This document shows, in pieces, positions 10,430 through 20,605 of a stretch of DNA of 28,653 nucleotides (the stretch's first letter is position 1; the number at the start of each line of letters is the position of its first letter). The DNA is taken from positions 1 through 28,653 of the forward strand of contig CAJVPP010000624.1 in assembly GCA_910592005.1 (NCBI GenBank). Direction: 5' to 3'. The stretch is from Funneliformis mosseae. Lineage: Eukaryota; Glomeromycota; Glomeromycetes; Glomerales; Glomeraceae. The position numbers and the translations under genes were made by a program. Under the pieces are notes generated by a model. The model worked only from the letters and a program-made list of their open reading frames with translations. It had not been told where the DNA came from and searched no databases.

Positions 10430-11235
10430 AATAATTGATTGTGATGTAATTTCAACAGGAATCAGTTTGCATTTTTATAATTTTATATATATATTATCAT
10501 GTTAATTATCTTATATAATAATTATTTATATTATACATTAAAGTAATAAATAAATTGTTTTAATATTTTTTGTAAGATCATAGTAAAAGGAATTTTGATT
10601 GAAAAATAAGTTAATTAATTTTTATTTATTTATCTACTAATTATTTCTAATTTAACTATTCTATTTTTGATATATCTTTAAAAATTATCTGATATTATAG
10701 CTATTAATAAAGCATAATAATTAATAATTATTAATACTAATAAACTTTTTAATTATTAAATTATTTTAAAAAAAAATTTTATTAATATTTAATTTTCTTT
10801 ATTTTAAAAATTTTGTAAATATTTTTTAATAACTTTATTAATTTAAATTTTATATAATATTTTATAAATAATCTTTAACTATCAGAATAAATATCAGGTA
10901 AAAAATAAAGGTTGATCTTTAAAAGTTAAATTACTAATTTCTAACATTTTACTTAAATAATTTATATTATATAATTTAATCAATTATTTATAAATTATTA
11001 TGTAATTTTAATATTTAACTAATTAATAAATTATTATTTTATTATTTATTCTTATTTAATTTATTTTAATATCAATATTATTATTTATAATAAATTGTTT
11101 TAAATTAAACTATATAAGAAAAAATTTAATAATTTAAAATGAATTTTTATTTATTAAATCTGAAAAAAATATTATTAATAAAGATGGTATTATAATATTA
11201 TATGCTCATTTATCATCTGTGATCAATTTTATTAT
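10430..11235. other. Extreme AT island
   Basis: About 800 bp almost devoid of G and C, especially 10590-11160, with no open frames and no simple-sequence periodicity that I can define. It begins right after the GC-bearing repeat and ends near AACTTACGTCATGTGATT. It could be a fully decayed transposon or a structural or replication-associated AT tract; nothing in the sequence decides. Confidence 0.6.
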
Positions 11236-11289
11236 TATAAAATGTTAGAACTTACGTCATGTGATTCTATTAAATATTTATTTATTTAA

Positions 11290-11303
11290 CCAATTCTGAT
11301 TGG
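11290..11303. promoter_or_regulatory. Inverted CCAAT-box pair (weak)
   Basis: CCAAT and its inverse ATTGG are spaced by four bases (CCAATTCTGATTGG), with a further CCAATCACATTG downstream at about 11332-11344. CCAAT elements bind the HAP/NF-Y complex in fungi. No gene start lies close by on either strand, so functional relevance is unproven. Confidence 0.2.
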
Positions 11304-12659
11304 CTGAAATGTGCAAATAATTTACCAATCACATTGAAGTACGACCCGCAATAAATAACGTAGTTCATAAATTTCTTTTTTAACCTTGGAGAATTAGGAC
11401 TCACGTAAGCATTTGAATCTTTGTGACATTCTTTGTCTATCGAAAAATCGAACAAAGTCAGAACCAATGATGATGCTTTAAATGATTCGAAAAGAATTGA
11501 ATGGAAAAAAGAAATTTTTTTCATCATGATAAGGGAATTTCTAATCTGAACTTTAATTTGCGATTGTAAAAAATGTTATTTCAAGTAAACTATGTATCGC
11601 TCACTAATTCACGGATTATTTGCAGATTTAGAAATTCTTAAGTTTTGATAAATGATTTGGTGAGAATTTATTTATTTCTCTTCCTTGCTTTGTATTGTTT
11701 GTCTATGATGGAGCTTTTAGCTCAAACTATTTTGAATGATCTATGAGGTGATTTTTTTTTGTGGTATTCTGAGACATGATTACAAATATTATTAAATGAT
11801 ATAAATAAGTCAAATTTACCAAATATTTTTAATTTATTTTTATTTTTTTTATCTACCAGAACGCAATAAAAGAACCTTAGAATCTTTTTTTATCATGTGA
11901 AGGACTTCTCCATGATTGTTTTTCTTATACAATTAGTAACTTATTACATTTAAAATTACCGACTTTGTTACACTATTTTAAAATTATATATTTTCTTTTT
12001 TCGCATAAATTACTTTATATATAAATGGTGAATTTTCAACTCGAAAATCAGAATAAAAGCAGCAAATATTCCAGCCAACGTAAAAGATGAACTAAAATCA
12101 CGTAAAATCACCAATTTGTAATTGATCCAATCCTTACGATCAATCAAACTGATTAAAGAATATTGACCATAATTAAGTGAAAAGTTACTTTTTAATAAAT
12201 TTTTGTATTATCTTTGGTAAGATTCAATTCTGAAAGGGAAAGTTTATTACACTAGGAGTAATATGCATAGATAAAAAATTATTCGGTTCGAGATGTATTC
12301 ATATGAGACATTTTTCAAGTATATAGCGCAACTTCTAATGTTCAATTGTCGTTGATTCTATTTTCATTACTTGATTACCTTTTTATTATAAGTAAGCTGG
12401 ATAAAATTTATTTGAAATAATATTTATAATTATAACTTTTTTTAAATTCATTTTTACTCTCATTATAAATTTGTAAAGAAATTTATAAAACAAAAAAAAT
12501 TAAAAAAATTATTGAAATTAAATTAAAGTTTTCGTGTCATTAATTGTTTGTGACACAAATCTATGATCCGCGAAAATTATCGGATCAGCAAAAAAAAAAT
12601 TTTTTTTTTGGTATAAATCTGATGATGATTGCACCAATTTCACTCCGAAATCTTTATCA
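11304..12659. other. Gene-free spacer upstream of the mitochondrial carrier
   Basis: About 1.3 kb without a supported gene. An 81-codon minus-strand frame at 11527-11282 has no family signal and overlaps the CCAAT pair; I leave it out as a gene. The right end should include the carrier promoter. Mixed A/T runs occur at 12487-12510 and 12590-12610. Confidence 0.4.
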
Positions 12660-14269
12660 ATGTCTAAACAAAAAAAGATTTTCGCTTCAACCTTGGCTGG
12701 TACTGGAGCAGGGTAAGTTTTTTTTTAATGAATTTAAATTTTTGGTTTTTTTGCTAATTTTTCAACCGATCAATACTATCCATTAGATTAGTTGAGGTGT
12801 CGATAATGCAGGTTAATGATGATTATGATTTTTATTTTATTTTAATTTCTCATTACATTTCTAAGATTTTTTTTTTTTTCTTAATTGAAATTTTTTAGCC
12901 AACAGATGTATTAAAAACGAGGTGAATTTTATTTTAATCCATTTTTTTTGATTCCGTTGAAATTCCCTAACGAAATTTTTTAATAATCTCGTTGTGGAAG
13001 ATATCAGGTAAACCAATTGAAAAGTTTCTTATTATCAAATCATTTCATCAATTGAAATTGAATTCCTTGCTTACTTAGTCAATTCGAGTTGCATCAAATT
13101 ATGATGGAATTGGTATATTAAGATCATTTGCTAAAATTGTAAAACAAGAAGGATTTTTTGGTAACTAGTAAATTTCAAAATTGTATAAACCTATATGTTA
13201 TAAATTAATAAATTATCTTCAGCTTTATACAGAGGAACATTGCCTGTCATGTGTATCGTGACCCCAAGGTATGGATTAAAAAGATCAAATCGAGAATTCT
13301 TGGTACTCTTTAAATCTTAAACGGTAGTTCTCTCTCTCTTTTTATTTAGAGTGTCGCTACAATATACGGGTTTAGCGATGTTTAAACCAATTTTTGATAA
13401 AATGGAAGGAAAATTTATACCGCCAGGAAGGTTGGATAACATACGAAGTTGACTAATTATGTGGTCCATGTATCCAATTTACTTACATACTTTTGATTCT
13501 TTTGTTGATTCAGTGCATCAGCATTTACCGGGGTAAATAATTTAGCCCATCTTAAAGTAATTCAACATCACTTTTTATTAATTTATATTTATCTTTAGAT
13601 ATGTACAGGAATAATGCAAGCAGTAACCTTAGTGACACCATTAGAATTAGTTAAAATAAGGCAACAAACTGATTTAAATCGATCGAAATATCGAGGAATG
13701 ATTTCGACTATTGCATCAATTGTAAAGGAAGAAGGGTAAATACGTATTACACTTAATTGATAGCTCAGAATTTCACATATTAAAACAGTTTTCTCCTGAT
13801 TAATAGAATATTAGCAATGTATAAAGGGTTGGTTCCTACAATATTTAGACAGTCTTGGGGGTTAGCTGTCAAAGTAAGTCATTTTGATCAATCATTTTTA
13901 GGATCTTTATTTTATTTTATTTTATCTTTTTATTATTATTAGTTTACAGGATATACAACATTTGTGGATTTATTTCGTATACAAAGTCATGATAATCTAC
14001 AGCCTCAACATTATGTTGCATCAGGGTTTTTGTCAAATGTGTTGGTAGGCGTTCTCAATTCCCCACCTGACGTTATTAAGACAAGAATGCAAGATCAATC
14101 TGCTTCATATAAGAACTCTTGGGAGTGTTTAAAAGTTATGTTAAAAAGTGAAGGTCCCCTTTCTTTATTTAGAGGTTCTCTATTAAGAATTATTAGAATT
14201 GCTCCTGGCGGAGGTATTCAATTTGCTACTTTTGAATATTTATATAGATCATTAGAAAATAAAGTTTAA
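12660..14269 (+). CDS. Mitochondrial carrier (SLC25), tricarboxylate / succinate-fumarate-like
   Basis: Eleven exons: 12660-12712, 12787-12811, 12899-12921, 13001-13007, 13079-13160, 13223-13268, 13350-13430, 13514-13532, 13599-13735, 13807-13873 and 13943-14269. They give 288 residues, a normal carrier length. The three repeats of the fold each carry the Px[DE]xx[KR]x[KR] signature: PTDVLKTR (27-34), PLELVKIR (126-133) and PPDVIKTR (221-228). Each repeat is followed by an EG(F/I/P) and a Y/F-(R/K)-G motif (EGFFALYRG, EGILAMYKG, EGPLSLFRG). These proteins exchange metabolites across the inner mitochondrial membrane. The third repeat (KTRMQ...YKNSWECLK) and the APGGGIQF end resemble the citrate and succinate-fumarate carriers, so a carboxylate substrate is likely but unproven. 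The start ATG (SKQKKIF) gives the usual short N-terminus. Exon 4 is only 7 nt. The 3' end lies 83 bp from the convergent acetyltransferase stop. Confidence 0.92.
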
Positions 14270-14352
14270 AAATGAATAAATAATTTATTCTTTTTAATGA
14301 AGACTTATTATGAATTATAAGAAAATTTAAATATCTAAATCCAAAGATGTCA

Positions 14353-16254
14353 TCACCACTTTATCACTTCAGCTTCACCAAATAAGCTGTTTTTGGTAGC
14401 TTTAATTTCTCCCCCATAAACATCTTTTTGATCATCTTCTAATCCTACAACATCTTTGATGTCACATAATTCATTCTTTGCAATGTCAGGAAGGAATTTA
14501 CGAATAAATCGAAGTATATGTCTATTAATTTGATCAAATTCTAATAAAAATCCATCATGTCCATCTGGAGACTGAATTGTAACCATCTCTGAATTTGGAA
14601 TAAATTCCGCTAATTCATATTGTTCTGAAATTGTAAATAACCCATCTGATTCGATTCCTAAAAAAAAATATATATATATATGTATGTTATATCATTTGTT
14701 TAAGAAATTACATTAAAGAAAATATTTACATACCAATAATTAAGGCAGGTTGTTGAATGCTGCTTAAGACCTTTTCCAAATCACCACGATCTTTTGCCAC
14801 ATCATGAGCATCCATCTTCCTCGTAAGATTAATGTAACAATTAGCGTCGAACCTTTTAACAAATTTTTCACCCTGATAACGAAGATAAGATTGTGCTGAA
14901 AAAACGTTAGGAACAGATTTTGTGGAATGTTCGTTATCATTATTTTCCGTCCACTCTTTTGTATCAATTGTTTCAACATGATCTTCAACATTATTATTCG
15001 AAAGAAAACCCTCTCTATTTTCACTTCTATGTCCATCATTATGTATAAGCAAAGCTTCCGAAGCGGGTGTTGAAGGTCTTATTTTTGAAGTTGTTGTTGT
15101 TGTTGGATGTTTCTTTGGATCATGAAACTTTCGACCAAACCTTGACTCAAAGGAATCTCGTGATCTATAAGTTAAAAGTGCTGACATCCTGGCAGCCGAA
15201 AGTCCAGTGGCGGGGGGCTAATAAAAAATTCAAAACACAAGTTTTGATTAGTTCGAGGATTCATTCGTCACAAAATCAGCCAAACTTACATCATTATGAT
15301 CGTAATATCCATCACCTGTAATAAAAATAAATCGGAAATTAAAGAATCAATATACAATCACGTAACAAATGTTTTGAAAATAATGACTTACAATATTTAT
15401 TATCGCTATATATGGATTGCCTTTGAGCTTCATTCCAACTGATACACCAAGCTGAATTACGAGCAGATGTAGCGATCGGAACAATGGTTTTGACATAGTC
15501 TGATCCATAAAAAGACCATTCCAGAACCTGCATACCGCCCATAGAACCTCCGATACAAATTGCAACTTTCTTAATTCCCAATGAATCAAGAACCATCTTA
15601 TGAAGCCTTTAATGTAATGTATATATATATATTTTTTTTAAAAAAAAAAAAAAATGAAATAAATTAAATATGCCGAGATCATTTTAAAAAAAATCCTACA
15701 TATTTGATTCACCTGACATCGTCTCTTGGCGTTGTCGGGGGGAATTCGGGTCCGTAATATTTTCCAGTTTCAGGATTTATGGTAACAGGAGAGGCGGTTC
15801 CATAGGGTGACGAGAACATATTGCCGCAGAAAATAAAAAATTTCGTAGGATCAAATGCTCTTCCCTTACCGATAAGTGGACCCCACCTACAAAAAAAAAA
15901 AAACATGAAGTAAAGACAAATATTAAAACATTTTATTACAGATAGATCAAATACCAATCTTGTACGTCAGCACTTCCGCTAAGTGCATGACAGATTATCA
16001 TAACATTATCTTTATTTTCATTAACTGTTCCCCATGTTTTATATGCCACAGGTACTTTATGTAAGGTATGACCGGACTGAAGGGTGAATTCCGGTATAAT
16101 TACAATGTTTTGTCCATGCACAAGTTGAGAGAAATTATTTTCAGACTGTATTTCAACCTTTTCTAAATAGATAAAGTAACAATTAATTTGAAAAATCAAT
16201 AGCTTGCTTCGATTTGAATTAAGAATAAGAACACTAACCATAAGTTACATACAT
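14353..16254 (-). CDS. MET2: Homoserine O-acetyltransferase (methionine synthesis)
   Basis: Seven exons on the minus strand: 16254-16239, 16162-15955, 15886-15713, 15606-15392, 15315-15290, 15217-14734 and 14657-14353. They give 475 residues, all phases matching. The enzyme transfers acetyl from acetyl-CoA to homoserine, feeding homocysteine and methionine synthesis. The alpha/beta-hydrolase core is clear: VIICHALSGSADVQDWWGP-type lid region, FCGN...GTASPVTINPETG, nucleophile elbow GGSMGGMQVLEW (Ser154), TSARNSAWCISWNEAQRQ, PPATGLSAARMSALLTYRSR, and the charge-relay Asp379 (ESDGLF) and His408 (DGHDGF). Residues about 240-310 form the low-complexity Thr/Asn/Glu insert common in fungal MET2. 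The first exon (MYVTY plus one base) is the least certain part: an ATG in the 5' end of exon 2's extended frame is the alternative. CDS length suits fungal MET2. No transit peptide is obvious. Confidence 0.95.
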
Positions 16255-16582
16255 TGCTAATTTTTTAATGAAAAAAGAAAGGAATTTTCGATCAACAATC
16301 GGAACACCTAATTGTATAGATCAGGTGAGTGCTTGCTTAATCAAATTATGTAATAAAATAAAATTTTAGGGCATGTACCCCGGGTTCAGGCTCTTATCCT
16401 AGTGATAAGTACTTTAAAAAAATTTATTTATACGCGGAGTCTAGGATAATAATTAAACCCGGATTTTCCAAAATTTTAAAGGTCCGAATTATGGATTAGT
16501 AATAGATCCACGTGTAATTTTGTCGGACCACCAATTTAAAATACCATATCTCAAAAAAACAAATAATTCGACAAAATAAAAT
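16255..16582. promoter_or_regulatory. Divergent promoter of MET2 and the paraoxonase-like gene
   Basis: Only 328 bp separate the two ATGs, so the promoters must overlap. CACGTG is at 16509-16514 (context TCCACGTGTAA). In yeasts this E-box is the Cbf1/Met4 target upstream of sulfur-amino-acid genes, which fits MET2, although here it lies nearer the paraoxonase start. CTTATC and GATAAG at 16393-16398 and 16404-16409 are GATA-type sites facing each other within a larger foldback. Regulatory use is inferred from motif identity only. Confidence 0.5.
16380..16462. repeat. Imperfect foldback in the divergent promoter
   Basis: CCGGGTT (16380-16386) and TTATCCTAG (16394-16402) reappear inverted as CTAGGATAA (16441-16449) and AACCCGG (16456-16462). 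The arms have matched blocks with a short unmatched spacer in each and a 38-bp loop. This may be a small foldback element or a protein-binding palindrome. Confidence 0.6.
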
Positions 16583-18167
16583 ATGTTAAAAAATATTCTT
16601 ACGATTTTCTTTACGATTTTTGTAATTCTTTTGGCTGTTTCTTACCAATCGTTATACGATTCATATATTCTTATAGGATTTTCACGAGCGCCTGTTAAGT
16701 CCTATGATGGCGGAAAATGCAGAAGGATAGAAGGTGGATTGTTTCACGAGATTTTTTTTTTTTTTTTTTTTCAATAAAAAATATACTTATTTTTTATATT
16801 TATTTTTATTTTTTATTTTATCATAAAGATGTTGAAGCTTGCGAAGATATTCATATTCATCACCGAACCGGACACGCTTTTATGGCTTGCGGAAGCGAGT
16901 ATGAAAGACTTCATGGTTATTTCCCACCAATCGATATTTTTAACAGTTCTCACCACATAAGAGATACTCCCCAAATTTATGATATCAATGTAAGATGATT
17001 TAATTAATCCTTTTATTTCTTTTGAAATTTACGAAGAAACATAAATTTTCTTTTCTTTTAATTTCCCTCAAATGAAATAAAAAAAATTAGAAAGATATTT
17101 TTATTCCACTTGTTCTAAAAAATTATCCACCTGAAGAAGACTTTATATCTCATGGGTTCGGCATTTATGAAGATCCTGAAAATGAAAATAAATTATACAT
17201 GTTCTTCATCAATCATAAAAAAACCGGAAGCGTTGTGGAAAAGTTTGAACATATTTTACATACAAACGAATTAATTCATTTGGAAACCATTGAACATGAA
17301 TTAATCAACACTCCAAATGATGTAGTTCCCGTTTCAAAACATGAATTTTATTTTACTAATGATCATTATTATAGACAAGGTTTTTTGAAAACTATTGAAA
17401 GTGAGTTTCTTTTTTCGTTTAGATGAATTCTTCTAAAGAAAAACCTTTTCAAAATATAAGCAATAAAAAAAATTTTTTAATAACTAATCTTTTTTTATTA
17501 TTATTATTATTTTTTTTTTTTTAAAAAAAAAAAAAACAAAAAAAAAAAAAGCGTTTGCATTTCGTCCATGGTCAAATGTAGGATTTCATTCATCAATTAC
17601 GAATGAAACTAAAATTGTCGTTGATGGATTACGATATGCTAATGGAATTAACGCGAATTGGGATTACTCTCTTATTTATGTTTCTGCAACAGGTGGTGGT
17701 GAAGTAAATATATACGAAAGAAACAAGAATAGTAACGAACTCAGATTAAAAGAGAGAATATTCACAGGATATCCGGTTGATAATATTAGTGTTGACGATA
17801 TAACCGGTGAACTTTATCTTACTAGTAAGTATTTGAATAGAAACATTTTTAAACCATATATATATATATATTTATTTTTATTTATTTAACTTCCTTTTTT
17901 ATAGTTGCTCACAAGGCCTTTCTTATTCTCCCTTACGTTGAGGATCGAACATATCCTACGCCACCTTTTGGAGTATTAAGGATTAGTAATAATACCGAAG
18001 AAGATAAATTTTATGGCGTAAATTATTCTAAAAAAGTTATTTTTGAAGATGATGGAAATTTGTATAATTTGGCATCGGTTTCTGCTGTGGATAGAAAAAG
18101 AAATGTTTTGCTTGTTGGCTCTTTCGTTGCTAAGGATATTTTAAGATGTGATGGCTTAGAACTATAA
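16583..18167 (+). CDS. Paraoxonase/arylesterase-like lactonase (PON family), membrane-anchored
   Basis: Exons 16583-16733, 16829-16989, 17091-17400, 17552-17824 and 17905-18167 join in frame to 385 residues (animal PONs are about 355). The N-terminus is an uncleaved-type hydrophobic anchor (ILTIFFTIFVILLAV, residues 5-19). Counterparts of the PON1 six-bladed propeller active site are all visible: calcium ligands E56/D57 (CEDIHI), N180/D181 (TPNDVVPV), N238 (YANGIN), D284/N285 (VDNISVD); the His dyad H125 (SHGFG) and H146 (INH); and TNDHYY at 193-198. C46 and C380 (ILRCDGLEL) match the PON1 disulfide. Known PONs are Ca-dependent lactonases acting on lipophilic lactones and esters, secreted or membrane-bound. 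The substrate here is unknown. Intron 3 ends in an A-rich tract with no polypyrimidine run at the acceptor. The donor of intron 1 (GTGGAT) is the weakest junction. Confidence 0.9.
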
Positions 18168-18836
18168 ATTTAACCACCGAGGTTAAAAATATTTTACTAT
18201 TGATTCCATTTTTTTTTTTTTTGAAAAAAAATTTTCGCACATGGAGTTTCTTTTTCCCTAAATAAAATAAAAATAAAATAAAATTGTTTTTTCTTTCTTT
18301 TTTAAAAGTTAAGGGGGAACAATGATCCTTCCTTTTTAACATCACCAAGAACCTGGTGAAAAAATTTTCTAATATTTGATTTTCGAGGGATAAAGTTATC
18401 GACAAGAAACTGCGATCAAAAAATGAAAAAAAAAAATAAAATGAGATGAACCAATCTGCAAAATTTAATAATTTGAGATATTTGGGATTCGAGACTCCTT
18501 AAGGATTGTTTACAAGCAGACCTAAACCAAGTCCCGCGAAGCTTCAGTATCAAAAGGCGATGTCAACTGAATTATTATCGAAAATCCTGTCGTCCTCAAG
18601 AACTGGTTTCAATCATATTTAAACAAATTAGAAAGAGTTTGTATGGATTAGAGAGATAAAACACCACAAGTAACACCCCTAAAAAAAGTACATTTATTTA
18701 TTAAATTTTATTTTTTTTCGAACCGGTAAAAGAAAAAATATCCAACTTAATTTTTATACGATAGATAAAAAATATTTATCCTTTATTATAAAAATAAATT
18801 ACGACTATTTATAAAAATATTTCCCGCATGTTTTTT
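18168..18836. other. Tail-to-tail spacer between the paraoxonase-like and P450 genes
   Basis: About 670 bp between two convergent stop codons. It should hold both 3' UTRs and polyadenylation signals (several AATAAA at 18260-18290). No coding sequence is supported; a 91-codon minus-strand frame here overlaps the paraoxonase end and is Lys/Phe-rich by composition. Confidence 0.5.
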
Positions 18837-20605
18837 TTATTCATGATTCCTATTCCTAGGATTGATTCTAACCATTAGTTCTTGACAAACGGTTACAGCA
18901 GTGGATTTAGATTTTAATGGTTCATTCTTATTAACCAATTCGACATCGTATTTCCTATAAATTGATGCCAATAAAAATTTTAATTCGATCATCGCGAGTT
19001 TTCGTCCTGTACAAATCGTAACAAGAAAAAAAAAAAAAAATATTCAATACCAGTATCAAACAGAAAATATGACAAAATAAAATGATGATGGTAAATACCT
19101 GGACAAATTCTTAGACCTCCACCCCATATGTTAAACGTGGCTTTAGGCCTTTTTTCATCTTTCTTTAGAAATCTTTCTGGATCAAACTTCTTGGGATCTT
19201 TCCAGTGATCCTTATGATAGTTCATGGCCTTAAAACTTACGTTAAATAGGGTATTTTTAGGCCATTTATAACCGGCAATCTCGTCAGGTCCACTACTATA
19301 TCTCGATACCATGTTAACGACAGGCTTTACGCGAGATACTTCATAGATAACAGCTTCGGTATATTCAAGCTTATCGAGATCCTCGTGTGTCACCCGACGC
19401 GTCGTATCACTTCCAAAGACTCGATAGAGTTCTTGGTGAAATTTTTCTTTTACTTGCGGATAATTTTCGAGATAATAAGCAATGAAACACAAAGAATTGG
19501 CAGTCTATTGTAACGCAAACGAATAAGTATCTCAATGTTATGTCCATTTTACGGAAAAAGTTTAATTTTAATTTACCGTGTCAGTTCCTCCAATAAAAGC
19601 GTCTTTAATATTTCCACCAATATCTTCATCTGTCATGGGACTCAAGAATTCTTCTTCGGCAATTTTGGTTTTATTAATATCACGAGGAGTATTAGCGGTA
19701 ATAAATGATGTTAACATATCATGTCTGAGAGGTTCCTCTAATGGAGTCTTTTCAATTTCTTCTCTCCTCTTCTTAATAATTTGATCAATCTTATTTAAAA
19801 AGAAATCCCGTTTTTTAAGTAATTTGTTTTGACGTTGTTTAAAGTAAGGTAAATAACGTCTGACAATAGCTGGTGTGTACAAAAAGAAGGCCAATCCTAC
19901 TGTAGTACTTTGAATCGATTCAATGAATTCCTCGGAATCTTCAATTAAAGTAATAGGTATATCTGACTTTTTTTCACTTAAAGTATTGTAATAAGAAGGT
20001 AAAGAATAAATGCGTTTCCCTGTAATTAAAACTATAATCATATCATTCGTAAATCGATGCATCCAAGCCGAGTAATCAGTTGAAGTATTAAACCCAATTC
20101 CTTTCCAATAACTTTCCATTTCATAAAATAATTTATGAGCCCAATTCAAGGCTTCATCGGCAAAACTAGGTGCGAGGATGGCCTGAGAGAAAAATTTTCG
20201 ATTGTATTTCCAAGAATTAATCTCAATATTATTTACTATCCCTTTATTGGACATTCTTAAATCTTTTAAATCCTTAGTGAAAGGGAATCGTCGTAGGTAC
20301 AAACTTTTGGTTGATGATTTCATCATATTTTCAACATATTCTCCACGACAAAGGACTACCCTTCTGTGTCCGAGCATTGTAATTTCAAATATGTCACCAT
20401 ATCTCTCATGTAATTTCAACATCCATTCGTCAAATTCTCCAGATTTGTTTAAAAGGTTACCAAATATTGGGAGAGGAATTGGACCTGGAAGAGGATTCAA
20501 TCGTGTGAAATATTTATAATAAAACTTCGCTAAATATAGTATTGTCATAAGAAATAATGTAACGATGATATCAGAAATTTTAAATAATTCAAAAGAAAAA
20601 GTCAT
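18837..20605 (-). CDS. Cytochrome P450 monooxygenase, membrane-anchored
   Basis: Three exons on the minus strand: 20605-19577, 19504-19099 and 19006-18837, giving 534 residues, typical for microsomal P450s. An N-terminal membrane helix (about residues 10-30, ISDIIVTLFLMTILYL) is followed by the proline hinge PLPGPIPLPIFGN. The I-helix oxygen-activation motif IGGTDTTAN (338-346) is rebuilt across the first junction. The K-helix ExxR is EVSR (398-401). FDPERF follows, and the heme loop WGGGLRICPG carries the axial Cys477. The loop starts with Trp470 where most P450s have Phe. The C-terminus (PGRKLAMIELKFLLASIYRKY) is complete. The enzyme would sit on the ER membrane and use a P450 reductase; substrate class and CYP family cannot be told. 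The spacing to its convergent neighbour gives no operon-like link. Confidence 0.95.

Noticed and set aside
11282..11527. 81-codon minus-strand frame (MMKKISFFHSILFESF...)
   Set aside because: No family motif, no partner exon, and it overlaps a CCAAT-box pair; probably chance in AT-rich DNA.
15067..15321. 84-codon plus-strand frame opposite MET2
   Set aside because: Antisense of the acetyltransferase insert region; the MET2 exons are unambiguous.
18130..18405. 91-codon minus-strand frame in the convergent spacer
   Set aside because: Overlaps the paraoxonase 3' end, Lys/Phe-rich from A/T runs, no domain.
20202..20519. 105-codon plus-strand frame inside the P450 gene
   Set aside because: Antisense shadow of a well-supported P450 exon.
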